Assembly (NCBI RefSeq): GCF_002307495.1
Contig: NZ_NTMR01000005.1
Coordinates: 186,001-250,000, forward strand
DNA length: 64,000 bases
Source of the DNA: Pseudomonas abyssi
GTDB lineage: Bacteria; Pseudomonadota; Gammaproteobacteria; Pseudomonadales; Pseudomonadaceae
Reading direction: 5' to 3'
Part shown: one piece after another, positions 8,284 through 16,108 of the stretch
Position numbering within the stretch: the first letter of the stretch is position 1
Layout of the letters: each line of letters starts with the position of its first letter
Made by a program: the position numbers and the translations under genes
Notes under the pieces: generated by a model
Told to the model about the DNA's origin: nothing
Seen by the model: the letters and a program-made list of their open reading frames with translations, nothing else
Databases searched by the model: none

Positions 8284-8383
8284 GGTTCTAGAGCTCCTGT
8301 TACGGGTTAGGCTGCAGCCATGATAAGTTGCCCGCAAGTGCCGGTACAGACGCCGGCGAGACAAACTGGCAGCGAGTTTCAGC

Positions 8384-8971
8384 ATGGACATTCAACTGCT
8401 CAGCGGGCAACAGATCGCGCCCTGGATTGATGCATTGGCGGAGCTGCGAATTCGTGTGTTTCGTGACTTCCCCTATCTGTACGACGGCAGCCGCGAGTAT
8501 GAAGCGCAATACCTGTCTACTTACCTGCGTAGCCCCGACAGCCTGTGTGTGCTGGTGCAGGACCAAGGTCAGGTAGTCGGTGCGTCCACGGCCTTGCCGC
8601 TGGCGGATGAGACGGACGAGTTCAAGCTGCCCTTTGTCGAGCAGGGGTGGGATTGCGAGCGCATCTTCTACTGCGCCGAGTCTGTTGTGCTGCCGGCCTG
8701 GCGCGGCAAGGGGCTGGGCGTGCGTTTCTTTGCCGAGCGGGAGTCCCATGCTCGGCGGCTGGGGCGTTTTGACTGGTCCGCTTTCTGCGCGGTGCAGCGC
8801 CCGGCAGATCATCCGCGGCGGCCTGCGGACTACCAGCCGCTCGATGCCTTCTGGGCGCGTCGCGGCTACCAGCATCACCCTGAGCTGGCGACGGTCTACC
8901 GCTGGCGCGATCTGGATGAAACCGAAGACTCGGCCAAGCCGATGTCGTTCTGGCTTAAGGAGCTAGTCTGA
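8384..8971 (+). CDS. GNAT family N-acetyltransferase
   Basis: 195-aa acetyltransferase-like protein. The fold is suggested by the opening IQLLSGQQIAPWIDALAELR, the central strand LCVLVQDQGQVVGASTALPL (the usual GNAT beta4 region) and the acetyl-CoA loop region VVLPAWRGKGLGVRFFAERE, which matches the R/Q-x-x-G-x-G/A motif as RGKGLG. The stop codon overlaps the ATG of the nitrilase-family gene by one base (TGATG), so the two are probably translated together. This fused-operon arrangement suggests one pathway, with the acetyltransferase acting on an amine or amide related to the hydrolase substrate. The substrate is unknown. Confidence 0.85.
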   Translation: MDIQLLSGQQIAPWIDALAELRIRVFRDFPYLYDGSREYEAQYLSTYLRSPDSLCVLVQDQGQVVGASTALPLADETDEFKLPFVEQGWDCERIFYCAESVVLPAWRGKGLGVRFFAERESHARRLGRFDWSAFCAVQRPADHPRRPADYQPLDAFWARRGYQHHPELATVYRWRDLDETEDSAKPMSFWLKELV

Positions 8972-9846
8972 TGATCACCCTTGCAGCTTGTCAGTACCAC
9001 ATCGATCTGCTGGAAACCTGGGACGCTTACGCCGCGCATCTCACCTCGTTGTGCCAACAGGCAGCCGAGCAAGGTGCCCAGCTGTTGCTGTTGCCCGAGT
9101 ACGCCGGGCTGGTGCTGAGCGGTCAGCTGCCAGCTGCCGAGCGCGCTGACCTGCATGCCTCCATTGCCGGCATCCAGCCGCTGCTGCCGCGCTGGCTGGC
9201 GCTGTGCGAGCAGATCGCGCGGGACTGCAACGTCTACCTGCAGCCCGGCTCGATGCCGGTGCTGGACAACGATGGGCAATACCGCAACCGCGCCTGGCTG
9301 TTTGGCCCCGAGGGCTGTCTCGGCCGTCAGGACAAGCTGATGATGACCCGCTTTGAATTGGAGCAGTGGAACATCGCCGGCGGTAGCGAGCTGACAGTAT
9401 TCGACACCGACCTGGGCAAGCTTGGCATTCTGATGTGTTATGACAACGAGTTCCCCATGCTGGCGCGGACCTTGGCTGAGCAGGGCGCGGATCTGATTCT
9501 GGCGCCCAGCTGTACCGACACGGTTGCCGGCTTTTATCGGGTGCGCACTGGCGCGCGGGCGCGGGCACTGGAAAACCAGATTGCGGTGCTGCAGTCGCCG
9601 ACCGTCGGCATGGCCGGCTGGTCGCCCGCGCTGGATGAAAACAACGGCCGCGCTGCGCTCTATGTGCCTTCGGACTACGGCATGCCGGCCGACGGTATCG
9701 TCGCCGAAAGCCTCGAGCTATGCCCGGACAGCAGTCAGTGGCTGATCTGCCAGCTGGACCTGGACGAGGTGCGTCGGCTGCGGGACCACGGTCAGGTATT
9801 TACCCGGCGGGACTGGCCGAAGCAGTTCCGGGTGGTGAGTGCCTAG
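8971..9846 (+). CDS. Carbon-nitrogen hydrolase (nitrilase superfamily)
   Basis: 291-aa nitrilase-superfamily hydrolase with the full catalytic triad: Glu43 in LLPEYAG, Lys122 in GRQDKLMMTRFE and Cys156 in GILMCYDNEFP. Members hydrolyse amides, ureido groups or nitriles. The triad context fits amidases rather than true nitrilases. It is translationally coupled to the upstream GNAT gene. The stop codon TAG is formed by a TA followed by the first G of the MITE-like element starting at 9846, so the insertion lies exactly at the gene end without altering the protein. Confidence 0.9.
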   Translation: MITLAACQYHIDLLETWDAYAAHLTSLCQQAAEQGAQLLLLPEYAGLVLSGQLPAAERADLHASIAGIQPLLPRWLALCEQIARDCNVYLQPGSMPVLDNDGQYRNRAWLFGPEGCLGRQDKLMMTRFELEQWNIAGGSELTVFDTDLGKLGILMCYDNEFPMLARTLAEQGADLILAPSCTDTVAGFYRVRTGARARALENQIAVLQSPTVGMAGWSPALDENNGRAALYVPSDYGMPADGIVAESLELCPDSSQWLICQLDLDEVRRLRDHGQVFTRRDWPKQFRVVSA

Positions 9847-10111
9847 GGTCTGTCGACGTTTCGTTCGCCCGCCTGCCGGAGGCCATTTTTTCGGCCAGGC
9901 AAGGCGGAGGAAGCGTAGTGTAGTTGATCTACATAAGCGACCGACAACGTAGCATGGCTGAAAAATGGCCCCGGCCCTGTGGGTTGCGCCTGTAAGGCCG
10001 CCACTCGGCGTCGCTCGTCGCTTATTTGGAATGACCAAACTGCGCTCCTCGCTTCTTGATTGGCGACCTTACAGGCAGCAACAGGCGGACGAACGAAACG
10101 TCGACAGACCC
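9846..10111. mobile_element. MITE-like element between convergent genes
   Basis: A 266-bp non-coding element with long terminal inverted repeats, GGGTCTGTCGACGTTTCGTT at the left end (continuing to 9875) and its complement from 10082 to 10111, with one mismatch over 30 bp. It is bounded on both sides by TA (9844-9845 and 10112-10113), consistent with a TA target duplication as made by IS630/mariner-type transposases. The interior holds further complementary blocks but no transposase. I recall similar sequences scattered in Pseudomonas genomes. ORFs crossing it are not protein-like. Confidence 0.8.
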
Positions 10112-11469
10112 TAGCCGAGTGCACCACATGCGGCGGCGTCGATCACCTCTTTGACCAGCAGCAGCGCTGATTCAAGGCGTGCTTTGTCGAGCGAGCCCAG
10201 CGCCAGTCGGATTGCCTGCGGCCTGTGATCACCCACTGCAAAGGGTGCTGCGCTGGATACCGACACCTTGCGTTGCAAGAGTGCGGAGACCACCTGCTCG
10301 GCGCGTACCGTGGCCGGTAGCGGCAACCAGAGAAAATAGCTGTTTGGATGCCCGTGCCAGGGCAGGCCATGCAGCACGCGGCGAGCACATTGCTGACGCG
10401 CGGCCGCATCGCGGCGCTTGGCCTGCTCCAGTTGCTGCACTGTGCCATTGGCTATCCAGTCGCAGGTGATGCGGGTGAGGATGGCGGGGGTATTCCAGGT
10501 CGTTGCTCTGATCGCGCGTTCCAGAGGGGCTACCCGGTCGCTTGGGGCGACCAGATACCCTACCCGCAAGCCGGTGGCCACGCTTTTGGAAAAGCCCGAA
10601 ACGTAAAGGGTGCGCTCTGGCGCAAAGTTGTATAACGGCGCTGGTGGGTCCTCCGCGAGAAAGGCATAGGCGGCGTCTTCGATCAGCAGCAGATCATGTT
10701 TGCGCGCCATGGCGGCCAGCCGCTTACGCTGCGCACGACTCATGACCCAGCCCAGCGGATTGTGCAGCGTGGGCATGCAATACAGGGCACGCACCTTGCG
10801 ACGCTGGCAGAGTGCGTCGAGTGCGGCCAGATCCGGCCCGTTGTCGTCTGCGGGGAGCGGCAGCACCTCCAGCTGCAGGGCGTGAGCAATCGTCTTGAAA
10901 CCGGGGTAGGTCAGGGCGTCGGCGGCAATCACGTCACCCGCTTTGAGCTGGCTCATCAGGGCGACGGTCAAGCCGTGCTGGGCACCGCTGACCAGCAACA
11001 CCTGCTCAGCGCTAACCGCCAACCCGCGCGTGCCCAGGTGGCCTGCGATGATCGCGCGTTCGTGCCGGCGCCCGGCGTGGGGCTGGTAACGCAACAGCGC
11101 ATCCAGATCGCCTGCGTTGGCCAGCTGGCGTAGCGCATCGCGCAGCAACTCAGGCTGTTCCGGCAATTCCGGGTAGTTGAAGTTCAGATCGAACATGCCC
11201 GGTGCGGTTGGGCTCTGGTCGATGCCGTGGCCAGCAGGCACGCTGGTTTCCCGCACAAAGGTACCGCGTCCGGTTTCGGCGCTGACCAGCCCCATTGACT
11301 CGAGCTCGGCGTACACGCGCGACGCGGTGGTCAGGGCGAACTGCTCCTGCCGCGCCAGGCTGCGATGGGTGGGCAGGCGAGTACCGGGTGGCAGCGCGCC
11401 GGTGCGGATCTGTTCGGCGAGGTGGTCAACCAGGCGCTTGTAGCGAGCTGCAGGCATTGTTGTATCCAT
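10111..11469 (-). CDS. MocR-type GntR/aminotransferase regulator
   Basis: 452-aa transcription factor of the MocR/PdxR subfamily. It has an N-terminal GntR winged helix (residues 8-75: LAEQIRTGALPPGTRLPTHR and VYAELESMGLVSAETGRGTF) fused to a class-I aminotransferase fold. PLP-site residues are present: Asn237 (HNPLGW), Asp265 (IEDAAY) and Lys295 (SGFSKSVATGLR), so PLP or a PLP adduct is the probable effector. I chose the ATG at 11469; the ATG at 11457 is also possible, while the longer frame runs through the divergent gene's start. It faces a DJ-1/PfpI gene across 75 bp holding a dyad, so it probably controls that gene and itself. Its TAG stop abuts the MITE. Confidence 0.88.
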   Translation of the reverse strand: MDTTMPAARYKRLVDHLAEQIRTGALPPGTRLPTHRSLARQEQFALTTASRVYAELESMGLVSAETGRGTFVRETSVPAGHGIDQSPTAPGMFDLNFNYPELPEQPELLRDALRQLANAGDLDALLRYQPHAGRRHERAIIAGHLGTRGLAVSAEQVLLVSGAQHGLTVALMSQLKAGDVIAADALTYPGFKTIAHALQLEVLPLPADDNGPDLAALDALCQRRKVRALYCMPTLHNPLGWVMSRAQRKRLAAMARKHDLLLIEDAAYAFLAEDPPAPLYNFAPERTLYVSGFSKSVATGLRVGYLVAPSDRVAPLERAIRATTWNTPAILTRITCDWIANGTVQQLEQAKRRDAAARQQCARRVLHGLPWHGHPNSYFLWLPLPATVRAEQVVSALLQRKVSVSSAAPFAVGDHRPQAIRLALGSLDKARLESALLLVKEVIDAAACGALG

Positions 11470-11490
11470 GACAATTAATTGATTGTCATG
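11467..11490. promoter_or_regulatory. Dyad operator between the MocR regulator and the DJ-1/PfpI gene
   Basis: A perfect inverted repeat with 9-bp arms, CATGACAAT and ATTGTCATG, separated by TAATTG. It covers the regulator's start codon and the short divergent intergenic region. It is the obvious candidate binding site for the MocR-type protein; this is inferred from position and symmetry. Confidence 0.5.
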
Positions 11491-11544
11491 GTCTTTCAAC
11501 TGATTCTGCGCGGCAACAGCAACCTGCTCAGAGGGTGAAATGCC

Positions 11545-12141
11545 ATGCACATCAGTATCCTGACCTTCGATGGATTCAACGAGCTCGACTCCTTTATCGC
11601 CTACGGCATTCTCAATCGAGTGCGCCGTGACGACTGGCGCGTGACCATCGCCAGCGCGGTCGAGCGCCCGCGTTCGATGAACGGGCTGGTGGTTGATCGG
11701 CAAGTCTCGCTGGCAGAGGCGTGCAGCGCGGACGCGGTGCTGGTCGGCAGCGGTATGCAGACGCGGCAGATTGCTGCTGACGACGGGCTGATGGCGCAGC
11801 TGCACCTCGACCCCGCGCGCCAGTTGCTGGCGGCGCAGTGCTCAGGCGCGTTGCTGCTGGCCAAGCTTGGTCTGTTGAACGGTATCCCCGCGTGCACTGA
11901 TCTGACTACTCGTCCCTGGGTCGTTGAGGCAGGAGTTGAGGTGCTGGAGCAGCCGTTTTTTCAACAGGGCAATATCGCCACCGCCGGTGGTTGTCTGGCG
12001 TCGGTTTATCTGGCGGCTTGGCTTATCTGGCGGTTGTCGGGGGAGGCGGCGGCGGCACAGGCGATTCATTACGTCGCCCCATTGGGTGAGAAGGATGCGC
12101 TGGTGCAGCGCGTGCTGGAGCAGCTGCGCTCCTCTGGCTAA
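11545..12141 (+). CDS. DJ-1/PfpI family protein
   Basis: 198-aa protein of the class-I glutamine-amidotransferase-like DJ-1/PfpI superfamily. The opening ISILTFDGFNELDSFIAYGIL has the conserved Asp/Glu of the family, and the nucleophile elbow is Cys99 in AAQCSGALLLAKLGLL. The C-terminal half (ATAGGCLASVYLAAWLI) continues the flavodoxin-like fold. Family members act as chaperones, deglycases, isonitrile hydratases or regulator domains; no AraC-type DNA-binding domain is attached here. It is transcribed divergently from a MocR-type regulator and is probably its target. The exact activity is unknown. Confidence 0.85.
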   Translation: MHISILTFDGFNELDSFIAYGILNRVRRDDWRVTIASAVERPRSMNGLVVDRQVSLAEACSADAVLVGSGMQTRQIAADDGLMAQLHLDPARQLLAAQCSGALLLAKLGLLNGIPACTDLTTRPWVVEAGVEVLEQPFFQQGNIATAGGCLASVYLAAWLIWRLSGEAAAAQAIHYVAPLGEKDALVQRVLEQLRSSG

Positions 12142-12215
12142 GTCCATGCTTGCCTCGGCGAGATACTGATCGCAGGATGGTTCTGGAGAGGATTTGCGCG
12201 GCGGAGGGCAGGGTA

Positions 12216-12590
12216 ATGAACACAGTATTCGGCGGCTGTCTTTGCGGCGCCGTGCGCTTGCGCGCGGAGGGTGAGCCGCTGCGCGTGGGTGTCTGCCATT
12301 GTATGGATTGCCGCAAGCATCATGGCGCACTGTTTCATGCCTCGGCTATTTTCCCGGGTGCGGCAGTGCAGGTGACAGGTCAAGTCGCAGAGTACGCGGG
12401 ACGATACTTCTGCCCGGTCTGCGGCTCGTCGGTTTATTCGCGCAGTGGTGATGAGATGGAAGTGCACTTGGGTGCGCTGGATGCGCCGAGCCTGTTTGCG
12501 CCCAGCTACCAGCTGTGGACCTGTCGCCGCGAGGCCTGGTTGCCTGCCTTTGCTGGCCTACAGGGCCATGAGCGCGACCGCGAAGGCTGA
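12216..12590 (+). CDS. GFA family zinc protein (formaldehyde-activating enzyme-like)
   Basis: 124-aa member of the GFA/CENP-V fold family. Zinc ligands are visible as Cys8-x-Cys10 (GGCLCGAV), the Cys27-x-Cys29-x2-Cys32 group (CHCMDC) and Cys66-x2-Cys69 (CPVC). The start at 12216 has GGAGGGCAGGG upstream; the open frame begins 66 bases earlier but lacks a ribosome site. The founding member was described as glutathione-dependent formaldehyde-activating enzyme, but most homologues have no proven function. It lies downstream of the DJ-1/PfpI gene on the same strand with a 74-bp gap, so cotranscription is possible. Confidence 0.88.
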   Translation: MNTVFGGCLCGAVRLRAEGEPLRVGVCHCMDCRKHHGALFHASAIFPGAAVQVTGQVAEYAGRYFCPVCGSSVYSRSGDEMEVHLGALDAPSLFAPSYQLWTCRREAWLPAFAGLQGHERDREG

Positions 12591-12600
12591 CAGCAAGCAA

Positions 12601-12619
12601 CTGTTCATTATTTGTTCAT
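12601..12619 (+). promoter_or_regulatory. Candidate Pho box upstream of ppk2
   Basis: Direct repeats of TGTTCAT at 12602-12608 and 12613-12619 have the 11-bp period of PhoB half-sites. Each half differs from the consensus TGTCAT by an extra T. The site is 70 bp upstream of the polyphosphate kinase gene, which is apt, but the match is imperfect. Confidence 0.4.
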
Positions 12620-12688
12620 CTACTGATCCTAGCTTAAGGGGATGGCGCCTCATGCGCCGCCTTCCTCTTTCGACCACAGGATCAGGTC

Positions 12689-13600
12689 ATGCAAGACTCC
12701 CCGGGCTCCTTGAGCTGGCTTGAAGCCGAACTGGCTGATGCGTTTGACGAAGATCTGGAAATGGAAATCTCCGATCCGGAACTGTCGCTGGCGCTGCGCC
12801 GTATCTACAAATCCAACCATGCCCCCACACTGGAACGACGCCACTATTTTGAAGCGCTGCTGCCGCTGCAGTCCGAGCTGATCAAACTGCAGGACTGGGT
12901 TGCCAGTACCGGGCAGAAGGTTGTGGTGGTGTTTGAAGGGCGCGATGCGGCGGGTAAGGGCGGGGTGATCAAACGTATTACCCAGCGGCTCAATCCGCGT
13001 GTTTGCCGGGTGGTGGCCTTGCCCAAGCCGACCGACCGGGAGCGTACCCAGTGGTATTTCCAGCGCTATGTGCCGCACCTGCCGGCCGCCGGTGAAATCG
13101 TGCTGTTCGACCGCTCCTGGTATAACCGCGCCGGGGTCGAACGGGTGATGGGCTTTGCCAGCGAAGGCCAGGTGGAGCAGTTCTTCGAGGATGTGCCGGA
13201 GTTTGAGCGCATGCTGGTGCGCTCGGGGATCATCCTCATCAAGTACTGGTTTTCGATTACCGACGAAGAGCAGCAGATGCGCTTTCTCATGCGCATTCAC
13301 GACCCGATGAAGCAGTGGAAGCTCTCGCCCATGGATCTGCAGTCGCGGGTGCGCTGGGAGGACTACACCCGGGCCAAGGAAGAGATGTTCGCGCGTACCA
13401 ACATTCCCGAGGCGCCCTGGTACATCGTTGAGGGCAATGACAAAAAGCGCGCGCGGCTGGACTGCATCCATCACCTGCTGGACCACATACCCTACCAAAG
13501 CGTGACCCAGGACAAGATTGATCTGCCCGATCGGGTGTTTGATCCGGATTACGAGCGCCAGACCCTGCCCAACGAGCTTTACGTTCCCAAGCGCTACTGA
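12689..13600 (+). CDS. ppk2: Polyphosphate kinase 2 family protein
   Basis: 303-aa PPK2-family kinase, which moves phosphate between polyphosphate and nucleotides in the cytosol. The Walker A loop is GRDAAGKGG at 84-92, followed by the helix VIKRITQRLNPR. The Walker B-type segment VLFDRSWYNRAGVERVMGF is near 148-166, and the lid region with KPTDRERTQWYFQRY precedes it. Length and motifs fit a one-domain class I PPK2, which favours nucleoside diphosphate synthesis from polyphosphate; the class assignment is inferred. It opens a phosphate-related group with a Na/Pi cotransporter and a PstS-like protein, and both upstream gaps hold candidate Pho boxes, so control by PhoB is likely. Confidence 0.92.
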   Translation: MQDSPGSLSWLEAELADAFDEDLEMEISDPELSLALRRIYKSNHAPTLERRHYFEALLPLQSELIKLQDWVASTGQKVVVVFEGRDAAGKGGVIKRITQRLNPRVCRVVALPKPTDRERTQWYFQRYVPHLPAAGEIVLFDRSWYNRAGVERVMGFASEGQVEQFFEDVPEFERMLVRSGIILIKYWFSITDEEQQMRFLMRIHDPMKQWKLSPMDLQSRVRWEDYTRAKEEMFARTNIPEAPWYIVEGNDKKRARLDCIHHLLDHIPYQSVTQDKIDLPDRVFDPDYERQTLPNELYVPKRY

Positions 13601-13627
13601 CCCTGACGCCATCGCACAGCTTGCCGG

Positions 13628-13645
13628 GCGTCACCGCTCTGTCAT
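13628..13645 (+). promoter_or_regulatory. Candidate Pho box upstream of the Na/Pi cotransporter gene
   Basis: GCGTCAC-CGCT-CTGTCAT: two 7-bp half-sites with a 4-bp spacer, one exact CTGTCAT and one GCGTCAC differing at its first two bases from CTGTCAC. The period is 11 bp, as in PhoB sites, and it ends 42 bp before the start codon. Confidence 0.55.
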
Positions 13646-13687
13646 GCGGCGAGCTGATGATGGCTTTTTCTCAACGGAGGAGTTTCC

Positions 13688-14845
13688 ATGAACAGCAACG
13701 CAGAAGCGTTACAGGCACCGCAGGCAGTCAGCGGCAGCCGCTGGCCCCAGTGGCTGGCCGTACTCGGATTGATCTATGTGCTGATCTGCGCGGTCAGCAT
13801 GATCGGTTCCGGTTTCAAGGCGGCAACGGGAGGGCAGGCTCAGGAGCTGTTCTCCTTTGCCTCCAACCCCTATGTGGGCCTGGTGATCGGCATTGTTGCC
13901 ACGGCGCTGATTCAGTCGTCCTCCACCGTTACCTCACTGATCGTCGGCATGGTCGCGGGCGGGCTGCCGGTGGGTATCGCCATTCCCATGATCATGGGCT
14001 CCAACGTGGGCACCACCGTGACCAACACGTTGGTCAGCCTCGGCCATGTGCGTGACAAAAGCGAATTTCGACGGGCCTTTTCGGCGGCCACCGTGCATGA
14101 CTTTTTCAACCTGATTGCCGTTGCGATCTTTTTACCGCTGGAGATCATGTTTGGCCTGCTGGAAAAGGTATCGGCCTGGCTGGCAACCCTGCTGGTGGGC
14201 GCGGACAGCTATTCGATGTCCGACATGAACTTCGTGAAAAGCCTGACCAAGCCCTTCGTCAACCTGGTCGACAGCGTCACCGGCTTGCTGCCGGGGGCCA
14301 TGGCGGGTGCGGCAATGGTGCTGGCCGGGTTGGTGCTGATCTTTGTGGCCATCACCTACACCGGCAAGCTGCTCAAGGTGCTGATGGTCGGCAAGGCGAA
14401 GGAAGTACTGCACTCGGCGATCGGCCGTGGGCCGGTTGCCGGCATCGCTTCCGGTGCGCTGGTGACCACCTTTGTGCAGTCCTCCTCGACCACCACCAGC
14501 CTGATGGTCCCACTGGCCGGCTCCGGTACCTTCAGCCTGAGGCAGATCTATCCCTTCATGCTGGGTGCCAACATCGGCACCACGGTCACGGCCTTGCTGG
14601 CCGCCACGGCGGTTGGCGGGGCGGTGGCATCGTCAGCGCTGCAGATTGCGCTGGTGCACCTGATGTTCAACGTCTTCGCCGTGGTGGTGATCTTTGGCCT
14701 GCCGTTCCTGCGTGACCTGCCCATCAAGGGGGCCGAATGGCTGGCCGATATTGCGGTCGAGAAGAAGATCTTTGCCGCCATCTGGATGCTGGGTGTGTTT
14801 ATCGTGCTGCCGCTGCTGCTGATCGCGGCGAGCATGGTGTTTTGA
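13688..14845 (+). CDS. Na/Pi cotransporter family protein (NptA-like)
   Basis: 385-aa inner-membrane protein of the phosphate:Na+ symporter (PNaS) family, which takes up inorganic phosphate with sodium. The two inverted halves carry the family's Q-S-S-S repeats: IQSSSTVTSLIVGMVAGG near 76-93 and VQSSSTTTSLMVPLAGSG near 264-281. Each is followed by a GxNxGTTVT motif (GSNVGTTVTNTLVS; GANIGTTVTALLAA). About eight hydrophobic segments can be seen. No C-terminal PhoU-like domain is fused, unlike longer YjbB-type members. The start has GGAGGAG seven bases upstream. A candidate Pho box lies ahead of it, and PPK2 and a PstS-like protein flank it. Confidence 0.92.
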   Translation: MNSNAEALQAPQAVSGSRWPQWLAVLGLIYVLICAVSMIGSGFKAATGGQAQELFSFASNPYVGLVIGIVATALIQSSSTVTSLIVGMVAGGLPVGIAIPMIMGSNVGTTVTNTLVSLGHVRDKSEFRRAFSAATVHDFFNLIAVAIFLPLEIMFGLLEKVSAWLATLLVGADSYSMSDMNFVKSLTKPFVNLVDSVTGLLPGAMAGAAMVLAGLVLIFVAITYTGKLLKVLMVGKAKEVLHSAIGRGPVAGIASGALVTTFVQSSSTTTSLMVPLAGSGTFSLRQIYPFMLGANIGTTVTALLAATAVGGAVASSALQIALVHLMFNVFAVVVIFGLPFLRDLPIKGAEWLADIAVEKKIFAAIWMLGVFIVLPLLLIAASMVF

Positions 14846-14875
14846 TCACCAGATACTTCAAAGGAAGGAAACATC

Positions 14876-15103
14876 ATGACTGATCTTGAGCATCTTTCGA
14901 CCCAGGAATTGAAAGCCATCCTGGACGAGACAGAGCAGCGCATCCATGAAATCCGTGCCGAGCTGGATGAGCGCGAGGCCGACGCCCAGCATGCGCTGGT
15001 CGATAGCATCGAGCTGAGCCCCGAGTGGACGCCGGTCAAGTGGGGGCAGGTCAAAGTCTTCTTCCAGCTGGTGCTGGACGAGCTGCGGAGCAAAAAGCCA
15101 TGA
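14876..15103 (+). CDS. Small coiled-coil protein of unknown function
   Basis: 75-aa soluble protein that I do not recognise. A strong ribosome site (AAGGAAGG) lies eight bases upstream, and its TGA stop overlaps the next gene's start (ATGA), so it is very likely translated. The first half (residues 8-38) is highly charged with heptad-like Leu/Ile spacing and is predicted to be helical coiled coil. The second half contains a Trp-rich segment (SPEWTPVKWGQVKVFFQLV). Sitting between a Na/Pi cotransporter and a PstS-like protein, it may have a role in phosphate transport or its control. PhoU can be ruled out by size and sequence. Confidence 0.75.
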   Translation: MTDLEHLSTQELKAILDETEQRIHEIRAELDEREADAQHALVDSIELSPEWTPVKWGQVKVFFQLVLDELRSKKP

Positions 15104-16068
15104 CACTGAGCACTGTTCGACGTCTAACCCTGAGCGGGCTGATTGCCGGACTGCTGGCGTCGCCGGCGTTTGCCAGCGATACCATCCTGGCCGATGGTTC
15201 CAGCACCGTGTTTCCCATCACCCAGGAAGCGGCTGAGCGCAGCAAGCTGGTGGTTGATAATCGGTTCTCCGGCACCACTGCGGGGTTCCGACGCTTTTGC
15301 GCCGGTGAAACCGACATCAGCAATGCCTCGCGGCCGATCAACCGCGAGGAGATGGCGAGCTGTGAGGCCGCCGGTGTGCGTTATGTCGAGCTGCCCATCG
15401 CCTTTGACGCCATCGCCATTGTCGTCAATGGCAGCAATGACTGGGTGCGCGACATCACCACCGATGAGCTGAAAACACTGTGGCAGCCGCAGGCCGAGGG
15501 CCAGGAAATCACCTGGCAGGACCTGCGCGCCGAGTGGCCGGATCGGCCTGTCAGTCTGTTTGGTCGTGGCAGCAACTCCGGTACCTACGATTACTTCACC
15601 GCCGTGATCAACGGCGAAACGCGTGCCAGCCGCAGTGATTACCTGGCCAGCGAGAACGAAGAGGAGTTGGTCGAGGCCATGCTGGCGGAGCCTGATGCAC
15701 TGGGCTTCTTTGGTGTCGGCGCTTACTTCCGGCATTGGCAGGAGCTGCATGACGTCGCGGTGGATAGCGGTAAAGGACCGGTCTATCCGGCGTTGAACGA
15801 GGTGCTGGGTGGCCAGTATCAGCCGCTGGCGCGGCCGCTGTTCCTGTATGTGAATGCTGGTGCGCTGGAGCAGAAGGCAACCTTGCGGCCCTTTCTGGAG
15901 GGCTACCTGGATGGCGTGCGTCACTGGTTGCATGTGACCGGCTACATGCCGTTGTCGGTGGAGGCCTACGGCAAGGCGCAGCAGCGTCTGGCAGAGGGGC
16001 AAACCGGTACGCGCTTTGGCGGCGAACTGGCGGTGGGGCTGGGCCTGGACGAGTTGTACCAGGACTAG
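15100..16068 (+). CDS. PstS-like phosphate-binding periplasmic protein
   Basis: 322-aa exported substrate-binding protein of the PstS class. Residues 1-25 are a signal peptide (LSGLIAGLLASPAFA). The mature protein opens with the phosphate-loop segment ADGSSTVFPIT, and later shows SNASRPINREE and GRGSNSGTYDYF, both usual in PstS-like proteins. The start at 15100 overlaps the stop of the 75-aa gene by four bases (ATGA), and the longer frame is rejected because it overlaps that gene. No pstCAB genes follow, so it is an orphan binding protein; it may serve a distant ABC transporter, act as a sensor, or be secreted. The local phosphate theme and upstream Pho boxes support a role in phosphate starvation. 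Confidence 0.9.
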   Translation: MTLSTVRRLTLSGLIAGLLASPAFASDTILADGSSTVFPITQEAAERSKLVVDNRFSGTTAGFRRFCAGETDISNASRPINREEMASCEAAGVRYVELPIAFDAIAIVVNGSNDWVRDITTDELKTLWQPQAEGQEITWQDLRAEWPDRPVSLFGRGSNSGTYDYFTAVINGETRASRSDYLASENEEELVEAMLAEPDALGFFGVGAYFRHWQELHDVAVDSGKGPVYPALNEVLGGQYQPLARPLFLYVNAGALEQKATLRPFLEGYLDGVRHWLHVTGYMPLSVEAYGKAQQRLAEGQTGTRFGGELAVGLGLDELYQD

Positions 16069-16108
16069 CCGAACAGCCGCCGGGCAGCTGCCCGGCGGCG
16101 CTCTGGTA

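Noticed and set aside
9843-10127. ORFs across the MITE-like element as small proteins
   Set aside because: They run through the inverted repeats, have no ribosome site and no protein-like composition.
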